NCBI GenBank assembly: GCA_964463255.1
Contig: CAYXBC010000012.1
Location: 1-29,797 of the forward strand
Direction of reading: 5' to 3'
Origin: CAJBLF01 sp964463255
GTDB lineage: Bacteria; Patescibacteriota; Gracilibacteria; Absconditabacterales; Absconditicoccaceae
Length of the DNA: 29,797 nucleotides
Under the pieces are notes generated by a model that worked only from the letters and a program-made list of their open reading frames with translations, was not told where the DNA came from and did not search any database. Positions within the stretch are counted from its first letter, which is position 1. Each line of letters starts with the position of its first letter. Position numbers and translations under genes: made by a program. Positions 9,386 to 18,546 of this stretch are shown here, one piece after another.

Positions 9386-9589
9386 ATGGAAGCCTACACC
9401 ATCAAGTACACAGCTAAGCCTCTCAAGAGAGGATGGTATGCAATCTACAAGAATTGGATTCCTGCTATTCCCAACAGACCAGGAGTTGGATATAATCATC
9501 CGACCAAAAGGCATAAAGAAAGGCTTATGAGGACCAAGAACCCCAAGAAAGTGATCTACAGCCTTACGCGGCAGATCCCCAAAAAATGA
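9386..9589 (+). CDS. Small basic hypothetical protein, possible UGA stop
   Basis: A 67-residue basic protein with many Lys, Arg, Tyr and Pro (for example RGWYAIYKNW and PTKRHKERLMRTK), which may bind nucleic acid; that is a guess from charge. It starts 28 nt after glyA and is probably cotranscribed. The frame reaches a TGA at 9587-9589 inside the run AAAAAATGA. In code 25 it would continue 38 codons to a TAA at 9704-9706, through two intrinsic terminators and into the convergent gene. The terminator begins only 7 nt after the TGA, so UGA looks like the functional end. The gene has no internal UGA glycines. Confidence 0.6.
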   Translation: MEAYTIKYTAKPLKRGWYAIYKNWIPAIPNRPGVGYNHPTKRHKERLMRTKNPKKVIYSLTRQIPKK

Positions 9590-9595
9590 AATGCC

Positions 9596-9625
9596 CCATC
9601 ACCGTATCTGGTGATGGTTTTTTTT
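9596..9625 (+). terminator. Strong terminator of the glyA operon
   Basis: CCATCACC-GTATCT-GGTGATGG, a perfect 8-bp stem, followed by eight T. It lies 7 nt after the TGA at 9587-9589. Confidence 0.9.
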
Positions 9626-9629
9626 ACAA

Positions 9630-9669
9630 AAAAGAATCTCCATTCCGTGCTAGGGATGGAGATTCTTTT
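9630..9669. terminator. Bidirectional terminator between convergent genes
   Basis: A perfect 14-bp stem, AAAAGAATCTCCAT (9630-9643) with ATGGAGATTCTTTT (9656-9669), and a 12-nt loop. It serves the SLH-like gene on the reverse strand and backs up the terminator at 9596 on the forward strand. Confidence 0.85.
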
Positions 9670-9686
9670 ATATGATAGAGAGATGA

Positions 9687-10535
9687 TTATTCTGCAGATC
9701 TCATAAGCATAAGCATTACATACTCTCTTAGCTCTTGAAGATCAGGATTGGTATCGGTTATGATGCTATGATCCTGGAGTGCTCTAAGATGATTGAGATA
9801 ATAGGGTACACCACCATTATATATGGTACCATAAATTGTTCTAGAGAGAACAGTACCAAACTCAGCTCTCGTTACCTCACTATTTGGAGAGAAACTAGTA
9901 ATGTTTATCCCCATCAATCACAACTGGCATGAGAGTTTGATATACAATTGCAACTCAGGAGTTTCGTTTGCTATATCATCAAAGACACAAACTGCTCATG
10001 TATCGAGTGTCTTCCCCAATACTTTGATAGCATAGTTTGTTATCATCTTGGCCATATGCGATCTGATAAGCGTTCCTGTCATATTTGCTTCTTGGATAGT
10101 TCTCATAGTCGTTATGCCATGGGCAAAAGCAAACTGATAAGCATCGTTGATCTCGGGAGTAAAGGAAGATCCAATAATGCTTCATGGCTGATTAGGTTCA
10201 TGAGTTCCATTTCAATCAGTACCGGTTCAGTTAGTAGGGGGAGTGTACGATACTCAACCTCCTCAGCCACCACCTCAATTTGATTGATGGAGGACACAGG
10301 AAATTCATGATTTGTCATAATTAGCATTGCACGTAATAGCACAGGTTGTAGCATTTACCGTACCATTGCTTACGGATGCAGGACTACAAGGAAGCGATAC
10401 TTCCAATCATTGATTAATATTTCAATTGTCTATAGATCACGTAACGGTATCCACACCAGCATCTCAAGCCAAAGTTAATCAAGTCAAAAATACTCATCAG
10501 ACAAGAACCCAAAGTAAATTTTTCTTATGTATCAT
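9687..10535 (-). CDS. Secreted protein with S-layer-homology-like C-terminal repeats
   Basis: The 282-residue product starts with a signal peptide (MIHKKNLLWVLVGGVFLTGLTLA). A short Cys-rich region follows (four to five cysteines, about residues 45-75), then a Gly-rich linker (seven consecutive glycines, several UGA-encoded), then an S-layer-homology-like region over the last ~165 residues. SLH-type patterns seen are AYQFAFAHGITT, LIRSHMAKMI, FDDIANE, LGLMG...FSPNSEVTRAEF and LLMRSA-like ends. Such regions usually anchor proteins to the cell wall or S-layer. It ends at TAA. It lies 60 nt downstream of the giant Ig-repeat gene on the same strand, suggesting cotranscription and a joint surface role. 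Which polymer it binds is unknown. Confidence 0.85.
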
Positions 10536-10595
10536 AGCATATATATATTAATATTTAAAAACTCAGAGAATAAAATAATCCTCTATAGTCGTGTT

Positions 10596-13500
10596 TTAAT
10601 CACGTATAACCGTTGAAGCTTGCATTCCATAGCTTGTAGAAAATATTCCTTGTGATCAGGCTGGTATCTTGTAGAACATATCCAACATAAGCTGTTTACC
10701 TCAGAGATTAGAATCGGCATCTAAAGCAGATATACTCATACCACTTGAATAAGTGTCTGCAGCGGTCAATATTGTTCATGTAGTAATACGAGAATCGATA
10801 CCTTCTTCAGAAACAAAAATTTCTGTCTTGCTAGCTACTTCCATTGTATTTACAGAATTTGATCGATTAGCTAATTTGAATTTAAGTGTATCTCTAAACA
10901 TATTGTTTACGGTGATATCGAATCTGAAATGATATCCATTTGTATAATCTCATCCTGGAGTAGGATTATTTCCGTTTAATATTCTTTCTATTGAATTTAC
11001 CTTTATACCATCACTAGCAGTTGCTGTTTTAAATGATATAGGATTTGATGTTGTTGTCTGTCCATTCTTGATAAACTTTACTTGGTAGTAATATGTTTTA
11101 CCTGTAGCTAAGCTTGAAATATTTACATAATTATTATCCAATCCTGTCCATGTTCATGTGTACGCTGTAGTAGATATTCTATAAAATCATGTATCTGCTG
11201 CTGTATCAGTTGTATAGTTGATTTTAGCTGATGTAGCTCAGAGATTAGAAATGTAAAGGCTAGTAATTTCTACTCATGTAGTAGAATCACAAGCAAGTGT
11301 TGTAAAGTTTGCATCTGATGTATTTGCTTCGTTGTTTAATGCATCTTTTGCATATGTTTTATAATGATACGTTGTTCCACAAGAAAGATCAGAAAGAGAG
11401 ATAGTTTTATCTGTATTTGCAGTAACTGCTTGGTATTCAGTGACATTAGTGTAGGAAACTGTTTTTCCGTAATGTACCTTAGCTTGTCCATTTTCACTTG
11501 ATTGGAAGGCTATATTGGCAGTAGTTTTGGTTATATTTTGTACTGGTGTCTCATTTGGTGTGATTGTTGGAGCAGTAGTATCTGGAGTAGTAGGATATAT
11601 TTTCTTAAATGTTTTATTTGCATATCACGTTCATCGAACTCATTCGCTATTCATTGCATGTACATAGATAGTGTGAAATCAATCAGACAAAGCTGAAACA
11701 TCTACTGTTCCACCAAAATCTTTAGCTGTTGTACCAGCTCATAAATCAAGTGATAAACCTGAACCATTAGTTCCTATAGTATCTATGAAATATTCGACCT
11801 GAGTGATATCCAAAGAACGATGCGTAGCTCTTCATGCTAAAGTGTCTGAAGTAGCTACTTCATTTGGGAAATTTATTATATTGTTGAGTATCTCAGGTTT
11901 TGTATTGTCTATAGTTACTGGTATGATAGTTGAAGTTGTTGTATTCCCTGCTGTATCTGTTGCTACTGTGTAAAGATATCGAGTACCGTTATTCAATACT
12001 GTAGTATCAAAACTTGCAGTATAAGGAGCAGATGTATCTGTAGATATTCCCTGAGACCCTTCTCAATTGTCATTTGTACTATTATAATAGAATACTACGC
12101 TTGACACACCATAATTATCTGTACCAGTAGCGGTGATGGGTCTTGCAGATCATGCTATAACCTTACCACTGATTGGGTCTGTGATTGCTGTCGTAGGGTG
12201 GCTACTATCAATAGTAAACACAGCATTACTTACATCAGAAGAAGTGTTGCCTGCTGCATCTGCTGCTGTAATTCTTACGAGAACACCGGTACTATTTATT
12301 TCTGGGTGTGTCCGATTGTATGCGCCATCATTAGCTTCGCTTGGAGCTATACCAGTCCAAATTGATCAATCTATACTGTATGCTAAGGTTATAGGAGAAG
12401 CCAATAAATTAGTATCTGTTATATCTCCATTGGTCCATGTAATAGTATGATTACTACTTCATGCCCATTTTTCTCAGCCATTTGGTATAGTCAATGTATC
12501 TGTAGTAATTGTAGGAGATGTATTGTCTGTATTTAATTTTCCAACTATTTGGTAAGAAATATTCCCTACTGAATCAGTAGCTTTGACACAAAGATAGTCA
12601 GTATGATCTCAAGTTATAGTGAAACTAATTGCTGATGTAAAAGAGATGTCAATAGTATCACTTCAATTACATGTATCATCACTAAATCCATATTTTATTG
12701 ACCCAGCGACAACAGAGGAAATAGCATCTGAAACAGTCACATTTATAGTATCTGATTTTACTGGTCATGTATCAGTTCAAGTATTTACGGTAAATGTTGG
12801 TCATGCTGTATCTACCGTTATGCTTCAAGCATCATTATTGGTCACCATTGTATTTAGAGCATTGTCTTTTGCTCAACTTACTTTGAAATGCAATAATCCA
12901 TTTGTTCTTGAAGATACATTTATAGTTCAATCTCGGATTGTTGGTGTTGCGTCTCTATATCCATTAGTAGTATGATTCGCATCTGATACGGCAGTTACTG
13001 TATAATCTGATCAATCAACCAAAACAACTGTAGGTGGTTGAGATACATACATTCATGCTAAGGTTTCTGTGAAATATACGGTGACATTAACCATTCAAGA
13101 TGCTGAACTAGGTGTAGCTACAACTCAAGAAACTATCGGTGCTGTAGTATCCCGAGTAAACTCCATAGTATCAGAACCAGTATTCCCAGCATTATCGGTG
13201 ACAAGTAATCCAAGTGTATATTTTGCATTTGCAGTAAAACTAATAACAGAAAGGTTTACATCATAAACACCACCAGCACCACCAACATAATTTCATAATC
13301 ACAATGAGGTATCATCATTAAACCATCGATAGCCAGATACTCATGCAATACTTCAGGATACTATTCAAGTAATTACTAATCATGTATTTGTAATTATATC
13401 TAATCAAACATCTACAGTAGGTTTAGAACCATCTATTTTTACTGTATCTGGTCAGTCAGCTGCACTATAATTACCAGCATTATCAACGGTTCTCGCATAT

Positions 13501-14651
13501 ACTGTCGTTGTTCATTCGGAACTTAATGTTACAGCTGTTGTATAGTTTGTTCGACCTTCACCGTCATAACTATATTGATAACCAGCTACTCCTCAAGCAT
13601 CAGTTCATCATGTTATAGTAAATGTTACGCTTGGAGCCCAATTTCATGGGGTATATGATCAATAATTTATCGTGGGACTTGTAGGGTTTGTAGTGTCTAT
13701 TCAAGATATATCATCAGATAATGAATAAGTAATATTTCATAGTGCATCAGTCGCTTGGAAACATATCTTAATTCAATTGGCAATTTCTACATCAAATGTA
13801 AGTGGTGTTGTATATGTAGTAAAACTCTGAGCTCCATCACAAGCTACGGGTACAACAACAGTATAATATTTTAATGTTCAGTCATTTACACTTCCTGTAA
13901 TTGTTTTGCTTTTTGCTGGAGATGTATTTGGATTTGTTATAGTAATTGTCGGTGCTGTGGTATCATACATTATATCATCACTTACTGATGTTGATCGATT
14001 ACCAAGGCTGTCTTTATATTTGACATATACTGTCTTTGTTCAATCTCATGTACCACATCATATGATACTGAAACTCTTGGTTGTCGCATATGTTTCTTCT
14101 GTTGTCCATGTTGAATTATCACAACTAAATTGCATACCCGATACTCAGTTTGTATCTGTTGATGATAAAGTCAATGTTGCATTTGAACCACTTGTAGCTG
14201 TAGCTCATCCATTGATAGAAATGGTATTTGAACTTGGAGGTGTATTGTCAATTGTGAAAGTAGAATCAGAAGTGTCTTCAGCAGCACCTAATCATAATTC
14301 ATATCAAGCTACAATTATCCTTATAGTATAATTATTTCCATCTGGTCTTGGTGTGGTATCCCAAGAATATGTTCAATCATTTGCAGTATTTTGTATAATT
14401 ATACTACATGAGGTTCTACAATAATAAATATCTACAGATCCATTTCCTGGATCATCACTTGTCCAAGTAATATTATTTGTGCCTTTCAGATATCCTCATC
14501 AGTTTGGTGAAGTTACGGTTATGCTAGTAATGCCAGCCGCACTAGCCGTACCTACAGTTCCCAATAAACTACCTAATGGCGATTGGCTAACTAAAATCAA
14601 TGCTACGGTAATGATGCTAAACAATTTTTTGAATAGCTTTGTCTTAATCAT
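10596..14651 (-). CDS. Giant secreted surface protein of Ig-like and FN3-like repeats
   Basis: A single 1351-residue frame once dozens of UGA codons are read as Gly; I checked every codon and found no TAA or TAG before 10596-10598. The signal peptide is MIKTKLFKKLFSIITVALIL and continues to ASAAG. Roughly ten bacterial Ig-like domains of about 90-100 residues follow, recognisable by recurring boundaries such as FTIDNTPP, MYDTTAPTITI, FTRDTTAP and PVTIDNTKPEI, and by VYARTVDNAGNYS-type strand ends. Several domains carry a Cys pair. Two FN3-like domains (TTANIAFQSSENGQAKVHYG and SAKINYTTDTAADTGFY) lie near residues 1050-1230. A C-terminal domain of about 120 residues lacks an obvious anchor. 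Composition is Thr/Ser/Asn/Asp-rich, as in adhesins. Likely role is adhesion or a surface coat; the ligand is unknown. Confidence 0.88.
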
Positions 14652-14742
14652 AGAAAAAATATTTAAATAGTAAAACAATGATGGTGGCATAAACAAAAAA
14701 ATCTTGGAATATTCCAAGAATTTTTTCAGAATATTTCTCCAT
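14644..14742 (-). CDS. Possible leader peptide or small membrane protein overlapping the Ig-repeat gene start
   Basis: An ATG at 14742 opens a 32-residue frame, MEKYSEKILGIFQDFFVYAT and on, ending at TAA (14646-14644). It overlaps the Ig-repeat gene's start (ATGATTAA), an arrangement that allows translational coupling. The C-terminal half is hydrophobic (ATIIVLLF) and could span a membrane. The ATG lies about 13 nt past a TATAAT, so the message would be nearly leaderless. A terminator-like hairpin falls inside it. No homology is recognised; chance is quite possible. Confidence 0.3.
   Translation of the reverse strand: MEKYSEKILGIFQDFFVYATIIVLLFKYFFYD
14695..14719 (-). terminator. Terminator-like hairpin in the leader of the surface-protein gene
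   Basis: The palindrome TCTTGGAATATTCCAAGA (14702-14719) followed on the reverse strand by seven T. It lies between the putative promoter and the Ig-repeat ATG, so it could act as an attenuator. An AATTTTTT tract also follows it on the forward strand. Confidence 0.5.
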
Positions 14743-14754
14743 TTTTTTAGGTAT

Positions 14755-14760
14755 ATTATA
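14755..14760 (-). promoter_or_regulatory. Likely -10 box for the surface-protein operon
   Basis: A perfect TATAAT on the reverse strand, about 104 nt upstream of the Ig-repeat ATG. No good -35 box sits at 16-18 nt, so the promoter call rests on the -10 alone. Confidence 0.4.
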
Positions 14761-14899
14761 GTATAATACAATAGAATATAAGCCAAGAAACATATATTAC
14801 AACACTTTCAAAAGAAATAACAATACATTTATATTTGTATTTTACAAAAAAGTCTTCTTTAAAAATTCTCTACTATGTAAAATACATCCCTCAATACAA

Positions 14900-15304
14900 C
14901 GCAGGGGCGTAGTTTACGACCTAATATCTCCCCGCAACACAAATAAAAGCAGGGGCGTGGTTTAATCGCTATTTCCGTGGATGTTAACGGAAAATGGGAG
15001 CCTAGAGGAAACAGAGCCTCCACGATGGAAAGACCATCAGATCGTTTAATTTTGAAAATTACACATCCGGAACCCGGGCCGAAACTACCACAATACGTGG
15101 ACGGCATTCAGGACCATCTCCGGAAAATTTCCCCTCACCGCTGGCACATCGGTTATTAAACCGCCCGGCTCGTAGGGACTTTATGAAGGTCCATAAATGG
15201 ACCAAGATGCTTCCCCCAAGTTTGGGATCAGGAAGGGTATAATAAATCATTAACTATCACGGTGCGAAAGCACTAGGGGTGCGGATCATTTATTCGCACC
15301 TTTT
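14900..15304 (+). ncRNA. Candidate structured RNA of unknown class
   Basis: About 400 nt with no credible gene but many exact hairpins, and more GC-rich than its surroundings. It opens with two near copies of GCAGGGGCGTAGTTT (14901 and 14949, 14 of 15 identical). Then come TTTCCGT/ACGGAAA (14972-14993), GAGG/CCTC (about 15005-15020), GATGG/CCATC (15024-15038), AATTT/AAATT (15048-15060), CCAC/GTGG (15088-15100), GGTCCAT/ATGGACC (15188-15203), CCCAA/TTGGG (15215-15226) and GTGC-GAAA-GCAC (15262-15273). It ends in a terminator. The size suits RNase P RNA or tmRNA, but I find neither the GAGGAAAGTCC core of RNase P nor the TTCGAC/TTCGAATC elements of tmRNA. The strand is inferred from the terminator. 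Confidence 0.5.
15278..15304 (+). terminator. Terminator closing the candidate RNA
   Basis: GGTGCG (15278-15283), a 11-nt loop, CGCACC (15295-15300) and TTTT. The upstream GGTGCG at 15261-15266 could pair with the same CGCACC, so two exclusive folds exist. Confidence 0.5.
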
Positions 15305-15377
15305 CATTATCTCCAAAAAACTTGATACCCTGCACATAATAGCTATATATATACGTATAAGGAAGATACACATAAAC

Positions 15378-15461
15378 GTCATTGCGAGCGAAGCGGGGCC
15401 CTCATTCGAGGATAAACAATCAAGTACTGGATCGCCACGTCGCTACGCGCCTCGCGATGAC
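15378..15461. repeat. Imperfect palindromic repeat, GTCATTGCGAG type
   Basis: GTCATTGCGAG (15378-15388) is matched by CTCGCGATGAC (15451-15461) with one mismatch, enclosing a GC-rich centre (GAAGCGGGGCCC; GCCACGTCGCTACGCG). Such elements resemble bacterial REP-like intergenic palindromes. No gene lies in it. Confidence 0.65.
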
Positions 15462-15481
15462 AAAACTTTATCCCCATTTCC

Positions 15482-15514
15482 TCATTCCGGCGTCCCGGTT
15501 TGCGGCCGGAATCC
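15482..15514. repeat. ATTCCGGC palindromic repeat, copy 1
   Basis: TCATTCCGGCG and GCGGCCGGAATCC flank a short centre. The same arms recur at 16877, 21145 and 23780. Confidence 0.7.
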
Positions 15515-15589
15515 ATCTTCCCTGGTCCCTGTTTCCAATTCTCCATTCCTCATTCCCAATTCTCAATCTTTATCATCTAGTTTCAAAAT

Positions 15590-16111
15590 ATGGATATCGT
15601 CCTTGTTATCATCTGACTGCTGCTGTGCATCATCGCAATCATAGGGTCTATTCTGCCGGTATTGCCCTGACCATTGCTGGCGTATATCGCCTTCATTATC
15701 TTACAATTTTCTTCATGACATCCATTTGGCCGGACATTTTTTCTCGTGTGGGGCATTATCATTATAGTGCTTACCATTCTAGATTATATCATCCCTTCAC
15801 GAGGGACCAAAAGATTCTGAGGGACGAAGCGAGGAGTGCGTGGAAGCAATATTTGACTCATTATCTCTGTGATTATTTTCCCGATTTTTTGAATCGTTAT
15901 CGGTCCCTTCGGATTGCTCGGACTTATCGGATGACCTTTCGTGGGAGCATATCTGGGAGAGAAGTTCGGAGGGAAGAAGCATGCTCATGCACTGAGATCC
16001 GCATGGGGATCATTCGTGGGATTTTTGAGCTGAAGTCTGCTGAAACTTGTAGTGAGTATGATTATGGCTGGATATTTTCTGGTAAATGCATACAACCTAT
16101 TCGTCAAATAA
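15590..16111 (+). CDS. DUF456 family membrane protein
   Basis: A 173-residue integral membrane protein of the DUF456 family, function unknown. With UGA as Gly the frame runs MDIVLVIIGLLLCIIAIIG, then SILPVLPGPLLAYIAF, IIVLTILDYIIPSRGTKRFG and IGPFGLLGLIGGPFVGAYLG, ending FLVNAYNLFVK before TAA. LPGP, LDYIIP-GTKRFGG and GPF-GAYLGE are the family's recognisable positions. It has about five hydrophobic segments. Eight glycines are UGA-encoded. A longer forward frame (15382-16122) overlapping it in another phase is a shadow. The next gene follows after 65 nt. Confidence 0.85.
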
Positions 16112-16176
16112 AAAATATATAATCATAAACAAACGGGATCAGTATATATTTTTTACTTGAAAGTGATGAAGTCGCT

Positions 16177-16836
16177 ATGACATTGTGAATGTTTGAAACA
16201 AGAGACGATTGAGTATATCAGAAACACAAGATACAGGGCGTGTTGCCAACGATCCGTACTGCTATCGCTACGATATTGTTGTGTATTCCATCAGTGACGA
16301 CCTCAAGCGAAGATGCTAGACTGCCATCACACAGTCTCTCCATCCAGACCTATCAAGAGATGGATGTATCTGACGAAAGCATTGATCATATCGCATCCTA
16401 TGAAGTGATTTTCAAAGACGGGATAAGAAAAGCATTAGACGGACTCAATGATATCAATCAGATTCCTCAATGATGAAAACATATCGATTATTATCGGGAC
16501 ATATGAAATCTCGAAGGTAAGAAACTCATACCAGGAAGCATCAAAGCGCTGAAACTCCCAGAAAACTTCGACATCAGTCCAAAGAATATAAAAAAGCCTG
16601 TAGTATCGCTGATAGTGAGCTTAGGAAATAGACAATTCTGTATCACCCCGCTAATAGGCAAAATATCAAATATCCACATGACTCCAGAAGCATTTGTGGT
16701 GGAAACAAATATCTTTGTCGACATCACCTATTCCAAAGAAATAAAATTACCTGATCTTATGTTCAGATTATGGATGTCCCCAGAAACGAAGGGAGAAAAA
16801 GCAGGATTTAGAGGAGTCACCGTGACTGAGATATAG
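16177..16836 (+). CDS. Hypothetical exported or membrane-anchored protein
   Basis: 219 residues from the ATG at 16177; an ATG four codons later (16189) is an alternative. After a polar N-terminus (ETRDDGVYQKHKIQG) comes a hydrophobic segment (about residues 30-45, AIATILLCIPSV), a signal anchor or signal peptide. The rest is hydrophilic with beta-type alternation (KPVVSLIVSLGNRQFCITPL; VVETNIFVDITYS). Internal UGA glycines occur, including a GG pair after QIPQ. It ends at TAG. The family is not recognised. It probably lies outside the membrane; position between DUF456 and a secreted hydrolase is consistent with an envelope role but does not prove it. Confidence 0.7.
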
Positions 16837-16876
16837 TGTCCGACTTTGATGATTAGAACATCATTCCCTAATTCCT

Positions 16877-16940
16877 CATTCCGGCGTCAAGCTTGCCCTA
16901 GTGATAAGGTTTGGAAGAGAGGGGGTTGCGGCCGGAATCC
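16877..16940. repeat. ATTCCGGC palindromic repeat, copy 2 (64 nt)
   Basis: CATTCCGGCG to GCCGGAATCC, with the core AAGCTTGCCCTAGTGATAAG. The whole 64 nt recurs in reverse orientation at 23780-23843 with one mismatch. It continues into a second palindrome ending GAACGCCGGAACGG near 17007. No gene lies in 16837-17046. Confidence 0.8.
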
Positions 16941-17046
16941 AAAGGTACATCAGTAGGGATTCCTTCTTCCATACCTTGGCACAGGAATGAGGTGAACGCC
17001 GGAACGGATAAAAAAAATAAAATTTTATATAAAAAAATATCCATAT

Positions 17047-18357
17047 ATGAAAGCGAAGTATGTGATAGGAATCATAGCAATAATGGGAATAGTAGCTATC
17101 GGTACAACGTCAGAAGCATATCTTTTTGGCATGAAGTCACGAGACAATAGCATCTCAAATATCCAGCAAGTAGAAAAGACATATAATCTTGATCTGCCCG
17201 TAGTCGCATTCATTTTCGATCCGCGAGGCGACCATGTAGAGCAGATGATGAATAGCTTCAATGAAAAACTCGGCGCAGACAAAGTCTATCATATCTCCAT
17301 CTCGCCAAATAGCTATACCGCGAAAGAAGTCTATGAAGGTAAATTCGATGAGAACTATACCCAGTTTTTCCAGGATGTGAAAAAGAACGATCTCAAAGTA
17401 ATTTTTCGCACGATGCACGAGATGAATGGCTGACGATATCCACGGAGCTCCAATCCGTATCGATTTAAGAAAGCATGGGTCCATGTATGGGACCTGTCCA
17501 GGAAGGAAGGATTGGATCAGCACAACATCCTCTTTGATATGTCCGTCAATGCACGGGATCTCCCAGCAAAAGGAGGGAAACCGGCACAGACAGCCAGATT
17601 TATCCAATGCCAACAAAATCTCAAAGAGAAGTTATGATGCCCGACATTCGAGGATTATTATCCCTGAGATACCTATGTAGACCTGATGGGAGTGACGTTC
17701 TATAATCGGGGCAAAGGCAACAGCAATAGACGGCGAGGCACACCAGATCAGATAGTAAACGCCAATGGATGGAAGACACTTGATAGGCTCAAGGAGATGG
17801 GAAAACCGATCTTTGTAGATGAAGTAGGGACGACCGCAGTCAATTATACCTGAGCATATAATTTCAACAAATCGATCGAAGTATATGAAACCAATAAGGA
17901 CCTCAAAAATACCCGGCTGCTCCAGCTCAGGGATTTCTTGCTGAGAGAATCCAGAATCGTAGGTGCTATCTATTTCAATGTCGACCTTTCCAATGGGCTC
18001 AAAAATCGGACTTTAGGAGAATTGGATCGATCCGTGATAGATTTCGCTTCCAATAAATTCTATGACAAGATACTCGATATCTACAAAGCAGGACAACCGA
18101 ATGAAATGACAGTGCTCTATACCTTATTCAACGTAAAACGCACAACCATAAACAAAAAGACCTATCTGATCAGATCGGACTATGTCAAACCGGTCAAGGA
18201 CCTCTACGCATTGGCGCTTTCCTACGCTTCATGACACAACGAACAGGTAAGTTTCCTAGATGCAACCAAGGAAAGTGGGACATTGAGAAATAAATACAAA
18301 AGATTCACCAAAGCTGATCTCGATGCGATAGTGGATGCGACAAAGAAGTTTTTCTAG
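17047..18357 (+). CDS. GH26-like (beta-mannanase family) secreted glycoside hydrolase
   Basis: 436 residues with an N-terminal signal peptide or anchor (MKAKYVIGIIAIMGIVAIG). The catalytic (beta/alpha)8 domain follows. Its acid/base motif RTMHEMNGG lies near residue 121-129, with the second Gly by UGA; its nucleophile motif is PIFVDEVGT near residue 257-265. Intermediate landmarks are ILFDMSVNA, YVDLMGVTFYN and IVGAIYFNVD. These match the layout of GH26 endo-beta-mannanases and related enzymes, which cut beta-1,4-mannan or similar polymers. Substrate is not certain. The C-terminal ~100 residues are not part of the core. It ends at TAG, directly followed by TAA; the same frame then reopens and encodes a hydrophobic segment (see 18394). 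It is probably extracytoplasmic. Confidence 0.8.
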
Positions 18358-18393
18358 TAAGCACCTTCCAGTCTGATATTACTAGGTATCCTG

Positions 18394-18486
18394 ATGGTCA
18401 TTACCATTGGATTATCTATTTTTTATTGATGAGCGAGGTTTGCTAGAAATAGATATATGAATAATGAAGAAAGTCTTAATTATTAA
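18394..18486 (+). CDS. Possible 30-residue membrane peptide downstream of GH26-like gene
   Basis: After the TAG-TAA pair that ends the hydrolase, the same frame continues open from 18361 to a TAA at 18484-18486. From the ATG at 18394 it reads MVITIGLSIFYGGARFARN and on (two UGA glycines), a hydrophobic helix followed by positive charge. The open stretch before the ATG (SSLILLGIL) extends the hydrophobic part. It could be a separate small membrane protein, or the remnant of a C-terminal anchor cut off by the stops. Confidence 0.35.
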
Positions 18487-18516
18487 AAAAAGCTTAGATT
18501 AAAACAATCCAAGCTT
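18485..18516 (-). terminator. Terminator of the 18547-18906 gene
   Basis: On the reverse strand AAGCTTGGATT and AATCTAAGCTT pair with one mismatch around GTTTT, followed by seven T. It lies 31 nt past the TAA. Confidence 0.75.
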
Positions 18517-18546
18517 ACCCAGCAAACTATGCAAAATCACTGAGCA

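Noticed and set aside
11502..14331. Several forward frames of 60-140 codons across the surface-protein region
   Set aside because: They are antisense shadows of the Thr/Ser-rich Ig-repeat gene; the reverse frame is unbroken from 14651 to 10596 in code 25.
14900..15304. RNase P RNA, tmRNA or SRP RNA identity
   Set aside because: I could not find GAGGAAAGTCC, a TTCGAC/TTCGAATC pair with a tag frame, or the SRP GGAAG...AGCAG apex on either strand, so I left the class open.
15378..15514. A CRISPR array, given several palindromes in a row
   Set aside because: The palindromes differ from each other and are not regularly spaced by unique spacers; no cas gene is present.
15382..16122. A 246-codon forward frame overlapping the DUF456 gene in another phase
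   Set aside because: It has no domain, contains repeat-derived sequence at its start, and the overlapping phase gives a clean DUF456 protein with UGA as Gly.
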